DNA from: Irineochytrium annulatum | Lineage: Eukaryota > Chytridiomycota > Chytridiomycetes > Chytridiales > Chytridiaceae | Assembly: GCA_027600665.1 (NCBI GenBank) | Contig: JADGJL010000012.1 | Span: forward strand, 1 to 64,000 | DNA: 64,000 nt | Direction of reading: 5' to 3' | In this document: positions 8,158 to 19,105 of the stretch, in pieces | Position numbering within the stretch: position 1 is the first letter of the stretch | Layout: each line of letters begins with the position of its first letter | The notes under the pieces: generated by a model | The model's database searches: none | What the model was told of the DNA's origin: nothing | Seen by the model: only the letters and a program-made list of their open reading frames with translations | Translations under genes and position numbers: made by a program

Positions 8158-9276
8158 TCAGCGCTCCTCATATTCAAAAGGTGCTTCACTCGAATAGATT
8201 TCATGGAAAAAACCCTTAAATGGTATATCCTCTTCCAGACATTTAATGAGATATAACAGCGCCTCGTCATTTTCTTCTGGTTCTTCCCCTTCGCGTTGCG
8301 CCACCTCAAAATGATCCAAAATATTCTCCAGAAGGCTGACTTGAATAAATAAAGGCAGCTTCTCCAGCATGACAGCAGAGATTTGGGTTTCTGATGTGTA
8401 TCCTGAGAGCGCAGTTTGGAAATACTCATCCATGAACTGTTTACGTTTGTCTGCATCAGCTTCAAATTGAACCCAACCGACTCCGTTCATCCACAGACTT
8501 GCGAGGTCAAACATGTACCAGCCCAAACAGGAATTGTCGAAGTCATATACCGTGATTTGTCCCGTATCAAAATCAATCGAATAATTCCCGTCATTATAAT
8601 CAAAATGGATCATGCCAAACGTCTCCTGAGTCGAACTCAATTCTTTTACCGCTTGGAGAAGTTCCACCATTTTGCTTCTGAGCAGAGAGAATGACTTAGG
8701 GACCAACCTTTCGATACGCTCCGTATTATATCTGTCCACAAAATGATGCCGACGATGAACGGGTACATAGCTTTTGGATAGCTGATGCATTTTGCCCAGG
8801 ACTTTACCGCTATTATAATAGTATTCGGTAAGCGGAACCCCTTCACGATACTGATAATGGTTCTCTACCAGCAACATCCCCTTTGCCTTATTAAACAGGC
8901 TTACAAAGAACTTATGCTCAGCATAAGTGATCTCATCCAGCAGATGGCCATTCTTGGAATTCATTACATTCGAAACACTGGCTCCATGATCAAATAAATA
9001 CCGTACATACTCCAGTTCGGCAATGTAATCTTCACGCTTTCTGTCAGGCAAAAAAGACACTCGTAGAATTAGCGATTCACATCCCTCTTGCTCACAGGTG
9101 TATACGACATTCCGTCCTCCCTCATGAGGAGGAATAAGCTGAATATTGTACCCCTCCAGATGAAACAACTCGGTTACCACCGACAGTACATGTGTATTGC
9201 TAATGTTAACAACCTCGTTAAATTTAATAATGATCTCCTCCAGTAAACATTGTTGGGACGGTTTCCCGTACTGCAA
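8158..9276 (-). CDS. Aminoglycoside phosphotransferase/choline kinase-fold enzyme
   Basis: A kinase-like phosphotransferase of unknown substrate. The N-lobe has GGRNVVYTCEQ and an ILRVSFL lysine-free strand. The catalytic loop is MIHFDYNDGNY (the H-x-D-x4-N motif) and the metal motif is VYDFDN. Relatives include homoserine, choline and aminoglycoside kinases, so resistance must not be assumed. The coordinates use a TTG start, which has no ribosome site. The only strong site, GGAGGAG (9241-9235), lies in frame and is followed after 6 bases by ATT at 9228, with no ATG near: a non-canonical AUU start is possible and would give a 356-residue protein. A leader ORF and hairpin precede it (see 9278-9348). 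Confidence 0.75.
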   Translation of the reverse strand: MQYGKPSQQCLLEEIIIKFNEVVNISNTHVLSVVTELFHLEGYNIQLIPPHEGGRNVVYTCEQEGCESLILRVSFLPDRKREDYIAELEYVRYLFDHGASVSNVMNSKNGHLLDEITYAEHKFFVSLFNKAKGMLLVENHYQYREGVPLTEYYYNSGKVLGKMHQLSKSYVPVHRRHHFVDRYNTERIERLVPKSFSLLRSKMVELLQAVKELSSTQETFGMIHFDYNDGNYSIDFDTGQITVYDFDNSCLGWYMFDLASLWMNGVGWVQFEADADKRKQFMDEYFQTALSGYTSETQISAVMLEKLPLFIQVSLLENILDHFEVAQREGEEPEENDEALLYLIKCLEEDIPFKGFFHEIYSSEAPFEYEER

Positions 9277-9277
9277 T

Positions 9278-9321
9278 GTTCACAAAAGGAATCTCTGTAA
9301 CGCAAATATCCTTTTGTGAAC
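9278..9321 (-). repeat. Perfect 13-base inverted repeat before the kinase
   Basis: GTTCACAAAAGGA (9278-9290) and TCCTTTTGTGAAC (9309-9321) pair perfectly around 18 bases, in the presumed 5' leader between a tiny ORF and the kinase gene. There is no T run after it, so it is not an intrinsic terminator. The layout resembles translational attenuators of the erm/cat kind, or it may be an operator. Confidence 0.6.
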
Positions 9322-9348
9322 CTAAAGCACAATCACCTTGTTAGACAT
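9322..9348 (-). CDS. Possible 8-residue leader peptide MSNKVIVL
   Basis: ATG to TAG, 8 codons, behind AAAAGGAGTG at ideal spacing, which is the best ribosome site in this stretch. It ends one base before the 13-base inverted repeat. The strong site followed by an immediate stop suggests a regulatory leader ORF for the kinase. An alternative is that it is the true start of the kinase gene, broken by later change, but I found no simple frame join that keeps family-like sequence. Confidence 0.5.
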   Translation of the reverse strand: MSNKVIVL

Positions 9349-9410
9349 TGAATTCACTCCTTTTGTTTTAATATCGCAATTCTACATAATTATTCCTAAT
9401 CTTACTAGTG

Positions 9411-9437
9411 CAAAATAAAGACCGCCCATGTGGGCGG
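9411..9437 (-). terminator. Terminator of the licT-bglP-bglH operon
   Basis: CCGCCCA pairs with TGGGCGG around a tiny loop. On the minus strand it is followed by TCTTTATTTTG, just after the bglH stop codon. Confidence 0.75.
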
Positions 9438-9456
9438 CGTGTAAGAATTTTTATGA

Positions 9457-11010
<1,554 letters not shown>

Positions 11011-12948
11011 TTAGCGAACAGTGAGGAGAAGCAATTCATTCATCGGAATCACCCCCTTCACCTGAACAGGTACCACATCAAGGTAATCTGGTGTATTGGT
11101 TACGATGACCGGTGTGACCGGATTAACCCCAGCATCCCGGATGCCATCCAGGTCGAACGCCAACAGCAGATCACCCTTCTTCACTTCTTGTCCTGTAGTA
11201 ACCTTCACGTCAAAAAATTTCCCTTTGAGCGACACACTGTTCAATCCAACGTGAATAAGAATTTCAATCCCGCTCGTCGACGTTAACATGATCGCATGTT
11301 TGCTTTTGGCAACCATGGTGACGATCCCGTCAAATGGGGCTGTCACGCGTCCTTCTTGCGGAAGAATGGCAATACCTTTTCCGGTCATCTCCTCAGCAAA
11401 GGTTTTGTCCGGTAGAGATGCAAGCGGCACGACTTCACCAGTGAGCGGGCTGAATACTTCGCCTTTCTTTTCCTCAATTGAATGTACGGTTACAGCTCTT
11501 GCCTCTTCATCAGTCACAACAGTGGTGGTGGCTTGATGCGGCTGGGATAGATGCTGAGATGAACCGGATACCACATTACTATGTGTGTTCGGCTCATCCC
11601 ACTTGAGCAGTAAAGTCAGTATGAATGAAACGGTAAAGCTGATGCCGATACCGATCAGAGCATACCAGAAGTTAGACATGCCTCCGCCTGGGCCAATATA
11701 TAACGGAAGGGCCAGCAGTCCCGGCACGGCAAAGCCAAAGCACTTCAAACCAACTGCAGTAATAAACCCGCCGCCAGCGGCCCCACCGATCAGTGAAGCA
11801 TAGAATGGTTTTTTCAACTTCAGTGTTACCCCGTACAATGCTGGCTCGGTGATGCCGAGCAAGGCAGAGATGCCGCTAGATAAGGCTATGGACTTCATGG
11901 ACTTGTCTTTTGTTTTGAGAAACACGGCCGCCACGGCACCCGCCTGACTCATATTGGTCACAAGGTTGATCGGCAACAAAAGCACGTCATATCCAAGTTT
12001 GCTCAAATTCTGCAACGTACCCGGGAAAAACGCATAGTGCATGCCTGTCATGACGATCAATGGCATTAATCCACCAAGAACAATTCCCGTTAACGGACCT
12101 GAATGAGCAAAAAGCCAGGAGGTACCCATTTCTAGATAGATACCGATGTAGTTCCCGAGTGGCCCAATGGCAATGAGCAGAATGGGAACCGTGATGACTA
12201 ATACAATCATCGAGGTGAAGATCACCTTGACTGGGCCAGGAATGAATCGATCCACCCAGTGATGAACATAACTCAGAAGCCACACACCCAAAATGATTGG
12301 AATGACAGACTGGGTATAATTCACAATGGACACGGGCAGTGAGAGAAAACGTATCGGCTCCAGCTGATTTGCCAAATATGCATTCAGGATGGTTGGATAC
12401 AATAATGTACCCGCGAGGGTCAAGGCAATATATTCATTGACTTTGAACTTTCGAGCAGACGAGACAGCAAGCAGAAAAGGTAAAAAGTAAAAGGCTGCAT
12501 TCCCTATAGATGACAGAATCTGATACTCTCCACTTGTCTCCTGGATTGCTCCGAGTGTAACCAGCAAAGCCAGAATACCCTTCAGCATACCTGTACCTAT
12601 GATGGCAGGAAGGATGGGAGTGAAGATACCCGAGATGGTATCCAATACAGCATTAATGCCTTTGGAACGTGGAGCACCTGCTTCGGGTTGCGGCTTGCCA
12701 TCCGGTTTCAGTTGAACCTCAATCTCTTCATACACGGCCGCGACCTTATTTCCGATGACGACTTGAAACTGGTCACTCTGAAATTGGGCTCCGAGCACAC
12801 CGTCCAATGCTCTGATCTTCTCAAGCTGAACCTTGTCTTCATCACGAACATTGAATCGTAGCCGTGTGATGCAATGCCAGGCTTGCGTTATGTTCCCTTG
12901 CCCTCCTGTTAAGTGAATGATTTCTTTCGACAACTCCCGATGATTCAT
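11011..12948 (-). CDS. bglP: Beta-glucoside PTS permease, EIIBCA
   Basis: Membrane transporter that imports and phosphorylates beta-glucosides. It is 645 residues with domain order B-C-A. EIIB is about 1-90 with phospho-Cys26 in WHCITRLRF. The EIIC membrane domain is about 105-465 with some ten hydrophobic segments. EIIA is about 500-645 with phospho-His566 in LIHVGLNSV. The start is the ATG behind AAGGAGGAAGCAGC; the frame runs 35 codons further into the RAT/terminator region and that part is rejected. Expression depends on LicT through the RAT and terminator just upstream. Confidence 0.93.
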   Translation of the reverse strand: MNHRELSKEIIHLTGGQGNITQAWHCITRLRFNVRDEDKVQLEKIRALDGVLGAQFQSDQFQVVIGNKVAAVYEEIEVQLKPDGKPQPEAGAPRSKGINAVLDTISGIFTPILPAIIGTGMLKGILALLVTLGAIQETSGEYQILSSIGNAAFYFLPFLLAVSSARKFKVNEYIALTLAGTLLYPTILNAYLANQLEPIRFLSLPVSIVNYTQSVIPIILGVWLLSYVHHWVDRFIPGPVKVIFTSMIVLVITVPILLIAIGPLGNYIGIYLEMGTSWLFAHSGPLTGIVLGGLMPLIVMTGMHYAFFPGTLQNLSKLGYDVLLLPINLVTNMSQAGAVAAVFLKTKDKSMKSIALSSGISALLGITEPALYGVTLKLKKPFYASLIGGAAGGGFITAVGLKCFGFAVPGLLALPLYIGPGGGMSNFWYALIGIGISFTVSFILTLLLKWDEPNTHSNVVSGSSQHLSQPHQATTTVVTDEEARAVTVHSIEEKKGEVFSPLTGEVVPLASLPDKTFAEEMTGKGIAILPQEGRVTAPFDGIVTMVAKSKHAIMLTSTSGIEILIHVGLNSVSLKGKFFDVKVTTGQEVKKGDLLLAFDLDGIRDAGVNPVTPVIVTNTPDYLDVVPVQVKGVIPMNELLLLTVR

Positions 12949-12971
12949 GCTGCTTCCTCCTTTTTTGGGCG

Positions 12972-13029
12972 AAAAAAAACCAAATGCCAACCCGGCTCGC
13001 CGTAGATAGCGGAGTCGGAAACATTTGGT
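12972..13029 (-). terminator. Antitermination-controlled terminator before bglP
   Basis: Minus strand ACCAAATG ... CATTTGGT followed by TTTTTTT. Its 5' arm shares bases with the 3' end of the RAT site, so the two structures exclude each other. Confidence 0.88.
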
Positions 13030-13058
13030 GGTGCCTGATCGAATCAGTAACACTCCAT
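13027..13058 (-). promoter_or_regulatory. RAT antiterminator site (LicT) before bglP
   Basis: Minus strand ATGGAGTGTTACTG, ATTCGAT, CAGGCACCACC matches the ribonucleic antiterminator of the LicT/SacY family (GGATTGTTACTG ... CAGGCAAAACC). It is nearly identical to the site at 14031-14062. Confidence 0.88.
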
Positions 13059-13101
13059 ATTCATAATCATGTGGTATAGCTCCAAGCTGGTTGTATTGAG
13101 A

Positions 13102-13950
13102 TCAACCCGTGTCGGAACGGGATGTCACTCTCTCGATGTGAATCATGAGGTATACCATCTCATCGGGAGTAATTGCGAATCCGCGCTGCTGCTCCATCTC
13201 TTCCTTTATCTTAAGTGCGCACTGGAAGCTGGACGGATATCGCTCCGACAATACGACATACAGAAACTGCTGATCCTTGAAGGAAAGCACTTCCCTGTTC
13301 AATTGTCGAACGATGAAATATCGGAGATGGGTAACGAAACGGGAAAAATCAGTGGTTTCCTGATCCAGTGTCATTCCAAAATGATCCGTCATGATATCTA
13401 ATATGTCATTAATCATCTGGGTTATCTTGATCGTTTGATTCATACTGCCGGAATCAAACTGCGAATTCACAAAATGAAGAGCGATGGAGCTTGCCTCTGT
13501 TGACGGCAAACTTACCTCAAAAGCTTCGTTAATTAGCTCGACGGCATAGGCTCCGATACGGTATTCCACAGGATACAGATGACGGATATCCCAGTGAAGC
13601 GGATTCTGCACGTCCACACCGCTCTTGAAGCGATCCAGCGCAAAGTGAATGTGATCAGCTAGGGTGAGCAGAATGGAATCATTCAACTTTTTACCGATTT
13701 GGTTCCGGCCATGCTCAATGATTTGATCGGTGACGTTAATGACTTGCAGCGGGATATCATTAAAAAATTGCTCCAATCGCTGGTATTTGTCATCTGAGCC
13801 GATTCGAAATGTTTTTTGAATCTGCTCCCGTTCAATCCATTGTCCTTTCACTTTTTTGAACCCAACTCCGGTCCCGATCACAATGACTTCGTAGCCTTCG
13901 GCATCTTCTGCCAGAGCGATGTTGTTGTTTAACGATTTTTTGAACCTCAT
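13102..13950 (-). CDS. licT: BglG/LicT-family transcriptional antiterminator
   Basis: A 282-residue RNA-binding regulator. The CAT RNA-binding domain is about 1-60 (MRFKKSLNNNIALAEDAEGYEVI), followed by PRD1 (about 65-170) and PRD2 (about 175-280) with the phosphorylatable His residues of the PTS (IEHGRNQIG, DHIHFALD). It binds RAT RNA and lets RNA polymerase pass the leader terminators at its own gene and at bglP. EII-phosphorylation should switch it off when no substrate is present. The start is the ATG behind GGGGGTG; a frame 20 codons longer overlaps the terminator and is rejected. It is the first gene of licT-bglP-bglH. Confidence 0.92.
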   Translation of the reverse strand: MRFKKSLNNNIALAEDAEGYEVIVIGTGVGFKKVKGQWIEREQIQKTFRIGSDDKYQRLEQFFNDIPLQVINVTDQIIEHGRNQIGKKLNDSILLTLADHIHFALDRFKSGVDVQNPLHWDIRHLYPVEYRIGAYAVELINEAFEVSLPSTEASSIALHFVNSQFDSGSMNQTIKITQMINDILDIMTDHFGMTLDQETTDFSRFVTHLRYFIVRQLNREVLSFKDQQFLYVVLSERYPSSFQCALKIKEEMEQQRGFAITPDEMVYLMIHIERVTSRSDTG

Positions 13951-13971
13951 GATGTTCTCACCCCCAATATG

Positions 13972-14038
13972 CAAAAAGCACCACCATGGTCCAGAGCACA
14001 AGTCAAACAAACTTGTGAAATCCAGACTGTGGTGGTGC
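13972..14038 (-). terminator. Antitermination-controlled terminator before licT
   Basis: Minus strand GGCACCACCACAG ... GGTGGTGCT then TTTTTG. It overlaps the 3' part of the upstream RAT site, giving autoregulation of licT. Confidence 0.85.
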
Positions 14039-14062
14039 CTGATCGAATCAGTGACACTCCTT
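14031..14062 (-). promoter_or_regulatory. RAT antiterminator site (LicT) before licT
   Basis: Minus strand AAGGAGTGTCACTG, ATTCGAT, CAGGCACCACC; same motif as the bglP site with one base changed in the GTGTTAC part. It sits about 15 bases after the -10 box. Confidence 0.87.
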
Positions 14063-14074
14063 ATTTAGCTGTAT

Positions 14075-14102
14075 CTTATACCACCCATGTAATCGTTGTC
14101 AA
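14075..14102 (-). promoter_or_regulatory. licT promoter overlapped by a cre site
   Basis: TTGACA (14102-14097), 16 bases, TATAAG (14080-14075). TGACAACGATTACA (14101-14088, minus strand) matches the CcpA consensus TGWAANCGNTNWCA with one mismatch and covers the -35 box. CcpA bound here would block the promoter, adding glucose repression to substrate-driven antitermination. Confidence 0.72.
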
Positions 14103-14178
14103 TACCAATACTATGGAATTTACATGCAATTCGTCTATGTGTGCTTTGTCTTATTAAATTGACATAAAAGAAGGAATT

Positions 14179-15114
14179 TTATACATCAATAGGTGTAGAT
14201 TCCCTTGCATCCTCGTAATAGTATCGAATCAAAATGTCCTGATCGTAGTTACCGAACCCTTTCCCGAAAAGTGTCAGACCACCACGCCCGGGCACCCCTT
14301 CTTCCGGCCTTAATGCAAACGTCCAGTAGGTCGATGAATCGAGTTGCAGATCGTGGATACACACATCCGAGATACGTTGGCCATCCATAAACGTTCCTTC
14401 TCTGTTAATACGAAGTACCTTCAGAACACCATACTGGTTAACGTCCAATTTCCACCACAGCGGTGTATGCTTGCCTTTCCGATCCCCAAAGTCCCCGGGG
14501 CTTGTCCATGTTCCCAGGTCTTTTCCATTAAGGGAGAAACGGATGTCGGAAGGCCAGTTTTCATTAACTTGAGGTGCTTCCGAACTGAGTTCGAGTGAAA
14601 TCTCAATCTCTTGGAGATGCTGTTCTGTATTCAGATAATTAGGGACTTTATATTCCAAGAACCCGCGTGCCAACCAGAGTATACCCGCATTAACCCGATC
14701 CGGGTCCATAAAGCACGCCGGCGTATCATATTGCCCAATCATTTGTGTTGTTGTTGCAATTCCACAGGTGGGCCAGGCTTCGTAATCCGTGTAGTGACCA
14801 ACTGGAATAGATACTTCATGGTACGGAGCATCAACGGGTTCAGGAGAGAGATTGATCGTCATGAATTCTTGCAGAATAAAGCAATACTTATATGTGCCAC
14901 CATTCTCCCGCTTCATGCGACTGCCTACAATCCCGGCTTTTTGCAGCTTGCTCACATGAGTACTCACGATGGCTTTGCTCAGATACAGTTCTTTGGCCAG
15001 CGCATTAATGTGCATTTCTCTGTTCTGCAATAATAAGCGAACGATATTTAGACGGGCCTCGCTTGCGAGGGCCTCGTAAATGATTAAGGACGCGGCATCC
15101 GTGCCAAGCATCAT
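14179..15114 (-). CDS. ArsR-type HTH regulator with a large C-terminal domain
   Basis: A 311-residue protein. An ArsR-like winged helix is at about 8-85 (ALASEARLNIVRLLLQNREM ... LYLSKAIVSTHVSKLQKAGIV). It is followed by some 215 residues rich in Trp, Gly and Asp with a beta-sandwich look (RFSLNGKDLGTW, TPLWWKLDVNQYG, DVCIHDLQLDSSTYW). The usual ArsR protein is only about 100 residues and binds metals; here no metal cysteine cluster is seen. The gene is divergent from the arabinofuranosidase, so arabinose or an arabino-oligosaccharide sensed by the C-terminal domain is a reasonable inference. The start is the ATG behind GGGAGTG. Confidence 0.8.
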   Translation of the reverse strand: MMLGTDAASLIIYEALASEARLNIVRLLLQNREMHINALAKELYLSKAIVSTHVSKLQKAGIVGSRMKRENGGTYKYCFILQEFMTINLSPEPVDAPYHEVSIPVGHYTDYEAWPTCGIATTTQMIGQYDTPACFMDPDRVNAGILWLARGFLEYKVPNYLNTEQHLQEIEISLELSSEAPQVNENWPSDIRFSLNGKDLGTWTSPGDFGDRKGKHTPLWWKLDVNQYGVLKVLRINREGTFMDGQRISDVCIHDLQLDSSTYWTFALRPEEGVPGRGGLTLFGKGFGNYDQDILIRYYYEDARESTPIDV

Positions 15115-15236
15115 GAACTTCACTCCCATATCTCTATAAAATCCATTATATTTAGTGATTTAGGATTCGTTTTTTAGCGAACCCTGTAAAATGAACTTGC
15201 TCAATATAATAGCATTATGATACACATTAGATAAGA

Positions 15237-15252
15237 AATCAATGAGTTGATT
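15237..15252. promoter_or_regulatory. Candidate operator between arsR-like and abfA
   Basis: AATCAA-TGAG-TTGATT is a perfect 6-base inverted repeat in the divergent region, downstream of AT-rich promoter-like sequence on the plus strand. It suits a dimeric winged-helix repressor controlling abfA, but binding is unproven. Confidence 0.35.
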
Positions 15253-15277
15253 TTGCTTTTATGCGAATTCAACGTAA

Positions 15278-16834
<1,557 letters not shown>

Positions 16835-16885
16835 TCAGAGCGGAATAGAATTTTCTCCTACTCTGCAACATCAGCATTGTTTTTC

Positions 16886-16920
16886 GCACCGTGTGCATCT
16901 CCCTGCACGCGGTGCTTTTT
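16886..16920 (+). terminator. Terminator of abfA
   Basis: GCACCGTGTGCA pairs with TGCACGCGGTGC and is followed by TTTTT. Confidence 0.88.
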
Positions 16921-17335
16921 GCTTCATAAGGGTAGTCGGCCGAACTACATGGTATCAAAGTTAGATGTTAGACGCGTATTGGAAATCTCAGTTTGTATTC
17001 CTCGCAACGAAGGAATTTAAAAAACACAGGGAGTCTTATTTAACCCGATTCGGGCGAATTTTAATGGCTTGATACTGACCCGAATAAGGTTTAAGGTTTC
17101 TGAGGTTCGTTAGCATTGAGCAAGCATGCGAAATCGAGCTGGTTCAAACCTCATATACAGCATAAGCAAATAAGCCACCCTCCGTTTGGCGTACGGAGAG
17201 CAGCTTGCAGTTAAGCATCTAGCTGAGAAGATAAGAACAGATCAGAAAGAGATCAGATCACCCAACATACTAGCAATCCTTCCTTCCCAAATGCAACGAA
17301 GGTTGTGTTCTATTTCACAATTTTCATTTCAAGTA
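16921..17335. other. 415-base gap without a recognised gene
   Basis: No coding frame with a ribosome site. Two hairpins stand out: ATTCGGG ... CCCGAAT (about 17053-17096) and CTCCGT-TTGGCGT-ACGGAG (about 17180-17198). A small RNA or remnant is possible, but no promoter plus terminator pair was found to support one. Confidence 0.4.
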
Positions 17336-17920
17336 TTATCCTCGTTGTGCTTCCTCTTCACCTTCGGCATCTGCCGCAGCCTGGCTTGCTGGAGTCATCA
17401 GCCCTTGAACCGCCCCCATAAATGGCTGAATCTGCTTAATCATGCCATACCCCATTTTGACCACAGGTGTAAACCGCTGGATCATGCCAAACAACCGCAT
17501 ACCACCGCCTAACATACCTCCAATCGAGCCTGCACCGCCAAGTCCGCCAAAGCCACCACCTAACAATGAACCTAACATAGGCATGAATGATGATACCTGA
17601 GCTTGCCGAGAGATTGAACGAGAAGACATCGACCGGGATCGTACCTGCGACTTACGAGTATTGTTCGTCCGTTTACGCTTTCGAGAGGATACTGTTTTTC
17701 TTGTAGCCTCTGCTTTAGGTTTGCTTTTGCGAGCACTTCCTTCAGATGAGGGTGCTGAGATTGCGGCCTGAGTAAGCTTTCCGCCTCCGGTAATCACTAC
17801 CCCTGCGTGATTGACACCAGAGATATAGCCAACGTACGTTTCCCCATTATGAAGAGTCACGCAGACTGGACGATCTTTGAGCCGTTTTGCCTTGACGTGT
17901 ATTTCATTGGTCTTAACCAT
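17336..17920 (-). CDS. Uncharacterised protein: LSm/SH3-like start, basic Ser/Arg middle, Gly-rich tail
   Basis: 194 residues, three-part. Residues about 8-50 (RPVCVTLHNGETYVGYISGVNHAGVVITGGG) look like a small beta-barrel of the Sm type found in several Bacillales proteins of unknown role. Residues about 62-108 are strongly basic and Ser/Arg/Lys-rich. Residues about 113-175 are hydrophobic and Gly/Met-rich (GSLLGGGFGGLGG), then an acidic end. This composition suggests a structural, perhaps spore- or membrane-associated protein; no function is assigned. The start follows GAGGTG. It is monocistronic, with no terminator that I can define. Confidence 0.75.
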   Translation of the reverse strand: MVKTNEIHVKAKRLKDRPVCVTLHNGETYVGYISGVNHAGVVITGGGKLTQAAISAPSSEGSARKSKPKAEATRKTVSSRKRKRTNNTRKSQVRSRSMSSRSISRQAQVSSFMPMLGSLLGGGFGGLGGAGSIGGMLGGGMRLFGMIQRFTPVVKMGYGMIKQIQPFMGAVQGLMTPASQAAADAEGEEEAQRG

Positions 17921-18060
17921 GGAATTCACCTCACTTGACTTGATCTACTTTAGTCTACGCAATGGGTGGACGACTTGCCTGTGCGAATAACACAACCGTG
18001 TGCCGAAGCAGGAATATTCTGTTAAGGATAATGTGCTACTACAGATTTCTTGTTTTTTTC

Positions 18061-18975
18061 TCAGATATGCTTAATATACATCTCATTCAAAATATAACCC
18101 ACATGATATGTGTCCTCTGCCAATTCAGATTTCACATAGGATGCAATGTCACTCTTTTGGATATCGTACATGACCTCTATTTCTTTAGAAAAAAGAAGGT
18201 GTCCCTCCTTCAATTTCTGCTCCAAGGAGGTAATCTGTTTAGGTTGCAGATCAGCTCCGAGCACCTGCTGAAGTGCTTGCACATATGTTTCAAGAGAACG
18301 TGCTCCGACAATTTTCACCCCTTGGTTCTCTTCATTTACAATGATGATGGATGGGAAACCTCTAACTCCCAAACTGGCGACACGCTCAAAGTCTTCCTCT
18401 AATAACTCTTGTGCAGATTGCTGTGCAGCCGCCTCAACCACTTCTTTTCCATTCAAACCCAGTTGATTGACGATATCCGTCAGCACATCATCTTCTCCAA
18501 TATTTTGATTAAATGCAAACACGGCTTCACGCGCACGTCTTAAAAATTCATGCTCTTTACCAAGGTGTGTACTCTGAATGACCTTAAATACGCGAGATGG
18601 CGGATAGGAAGAAAGTATTGGATTATCGTGCCAAAGGGAACCATCAATGGGCATACGTGAATGTTCCCCCACTTCCCTCCAATGCCCTGCAACGTCCGAA
18701 GGTTTCTGAATTCCGTTAGCACCATCCGAGAAACCGTTCCAGTTAGCCAGTAGCCCACCCATTTTGATTTCCAACGTAAAATAATGACCGTATTCCTCAA
18801 CAAACCGATGAAGCACCGGCTCTAGCGCCCAGCAGTGAGAGCAAATCGGATCTGTTGCGTAATAAATGGTTACCTTTTTCCCAACGTGATTCAGATTAAT
18901 TTCTTGCATAGCCTCTTCTTCGCTCACACCACATATGCCTGTTTCCAGATCACACATCATAGATTCGTTACTCAC
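18061..18975 (-). CDS. DsbA-family thiol oxidoreductase, SpxH/YjbH-like
   Basis: 304 residues, no signal peptide, so probably cytoplasmic. A thioredoxin-fold active site CSHCW (Cys45-Cys48) is in YYATDPICSHCWALEPVLHRF, and a cis-Pro segment RGFPSII lies near residue 215. In Bacillus the related YjbH protein feeds the regulator Spx to ClpXP; the DPxCxxCWALEP wording favours that group over the polyketide FrnE group, but the role here is inferred. The start is GTG behind GGCGGG; the frame extends upstream without a ribosome site. It is divergent from an HxlR regulator with an N-terminal Cys, suggesting thiol-stress control. Confidence 0.8.
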   Translation of the reverse strand: MSNESMMCDLETGICGVSEEEAMQEINLNHVGKKVTIYYATDPICSHCWALEPVLHRFVEEYGHYFTLEIKMGGLLANWNGFSDGANGIQKPSDVAGHWREVGEHSRMPIDGSLWHDNPILSSYPPSRVFKVIQSTHLGKEHEFLRRAREAVFAFNQNIGEDDVLTDIVNQLGLNGKEVVEAAAQQSAQELLEEDFERVASLGVRGFPSIIIVNEENQGVKIVGARSLETYVQALQQVLGADLQPKQITSLEQKLKEGHLLFSKEIEVMYDIQKSDIASYVKSELAEDTYHVGYILNEMYIKHI

Positions 18976-19072
18976 ATGTATCCCGCCTTTAACTTTATGA
19001 ATTGATTTCCTTGTGTTAGTTTGATTATAATGTCTACAATCTTCTGAACAAGTACGATTCTTTTTCTGACTT

Positions 19073-19091
19073 AGTATCAAAAAGTATACTA
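19073..19091. promoter_or_regulatory. Candidate HxlR operator
   Basis: TAGTAT-N7-ATACTA is an inverted repeat directly before the ribosome site of the HxlR gene, in the divergent region shared with the DsbA-like gene. It resembles the TACTAT-type boxes bound by YodB/HypR regulators of Bacillus. Confidence 0.5.
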
Positions 19092-19105
19092 TTGGAGGGT
19101 ATCAA

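Noticed and set aside
8158..9276. Calling the APH-like gene an aminoglycoside resistance gene
   Set aside because: The fold is shared with many metabolic kinases and nothing in the sequence fixes the substrate.
17130..17160. GGTTCAAACC looked like a tRNA T-loop
   Set aside because: No acceptor, D or anticodon stems could be built around it.
17186..17512. A 108-codon plus-strand frame overlapping the Gly-rich gene
   Set aside because: No ribosome site or family likeness, and its second half is the complement of the better-supported minus-strand gene.
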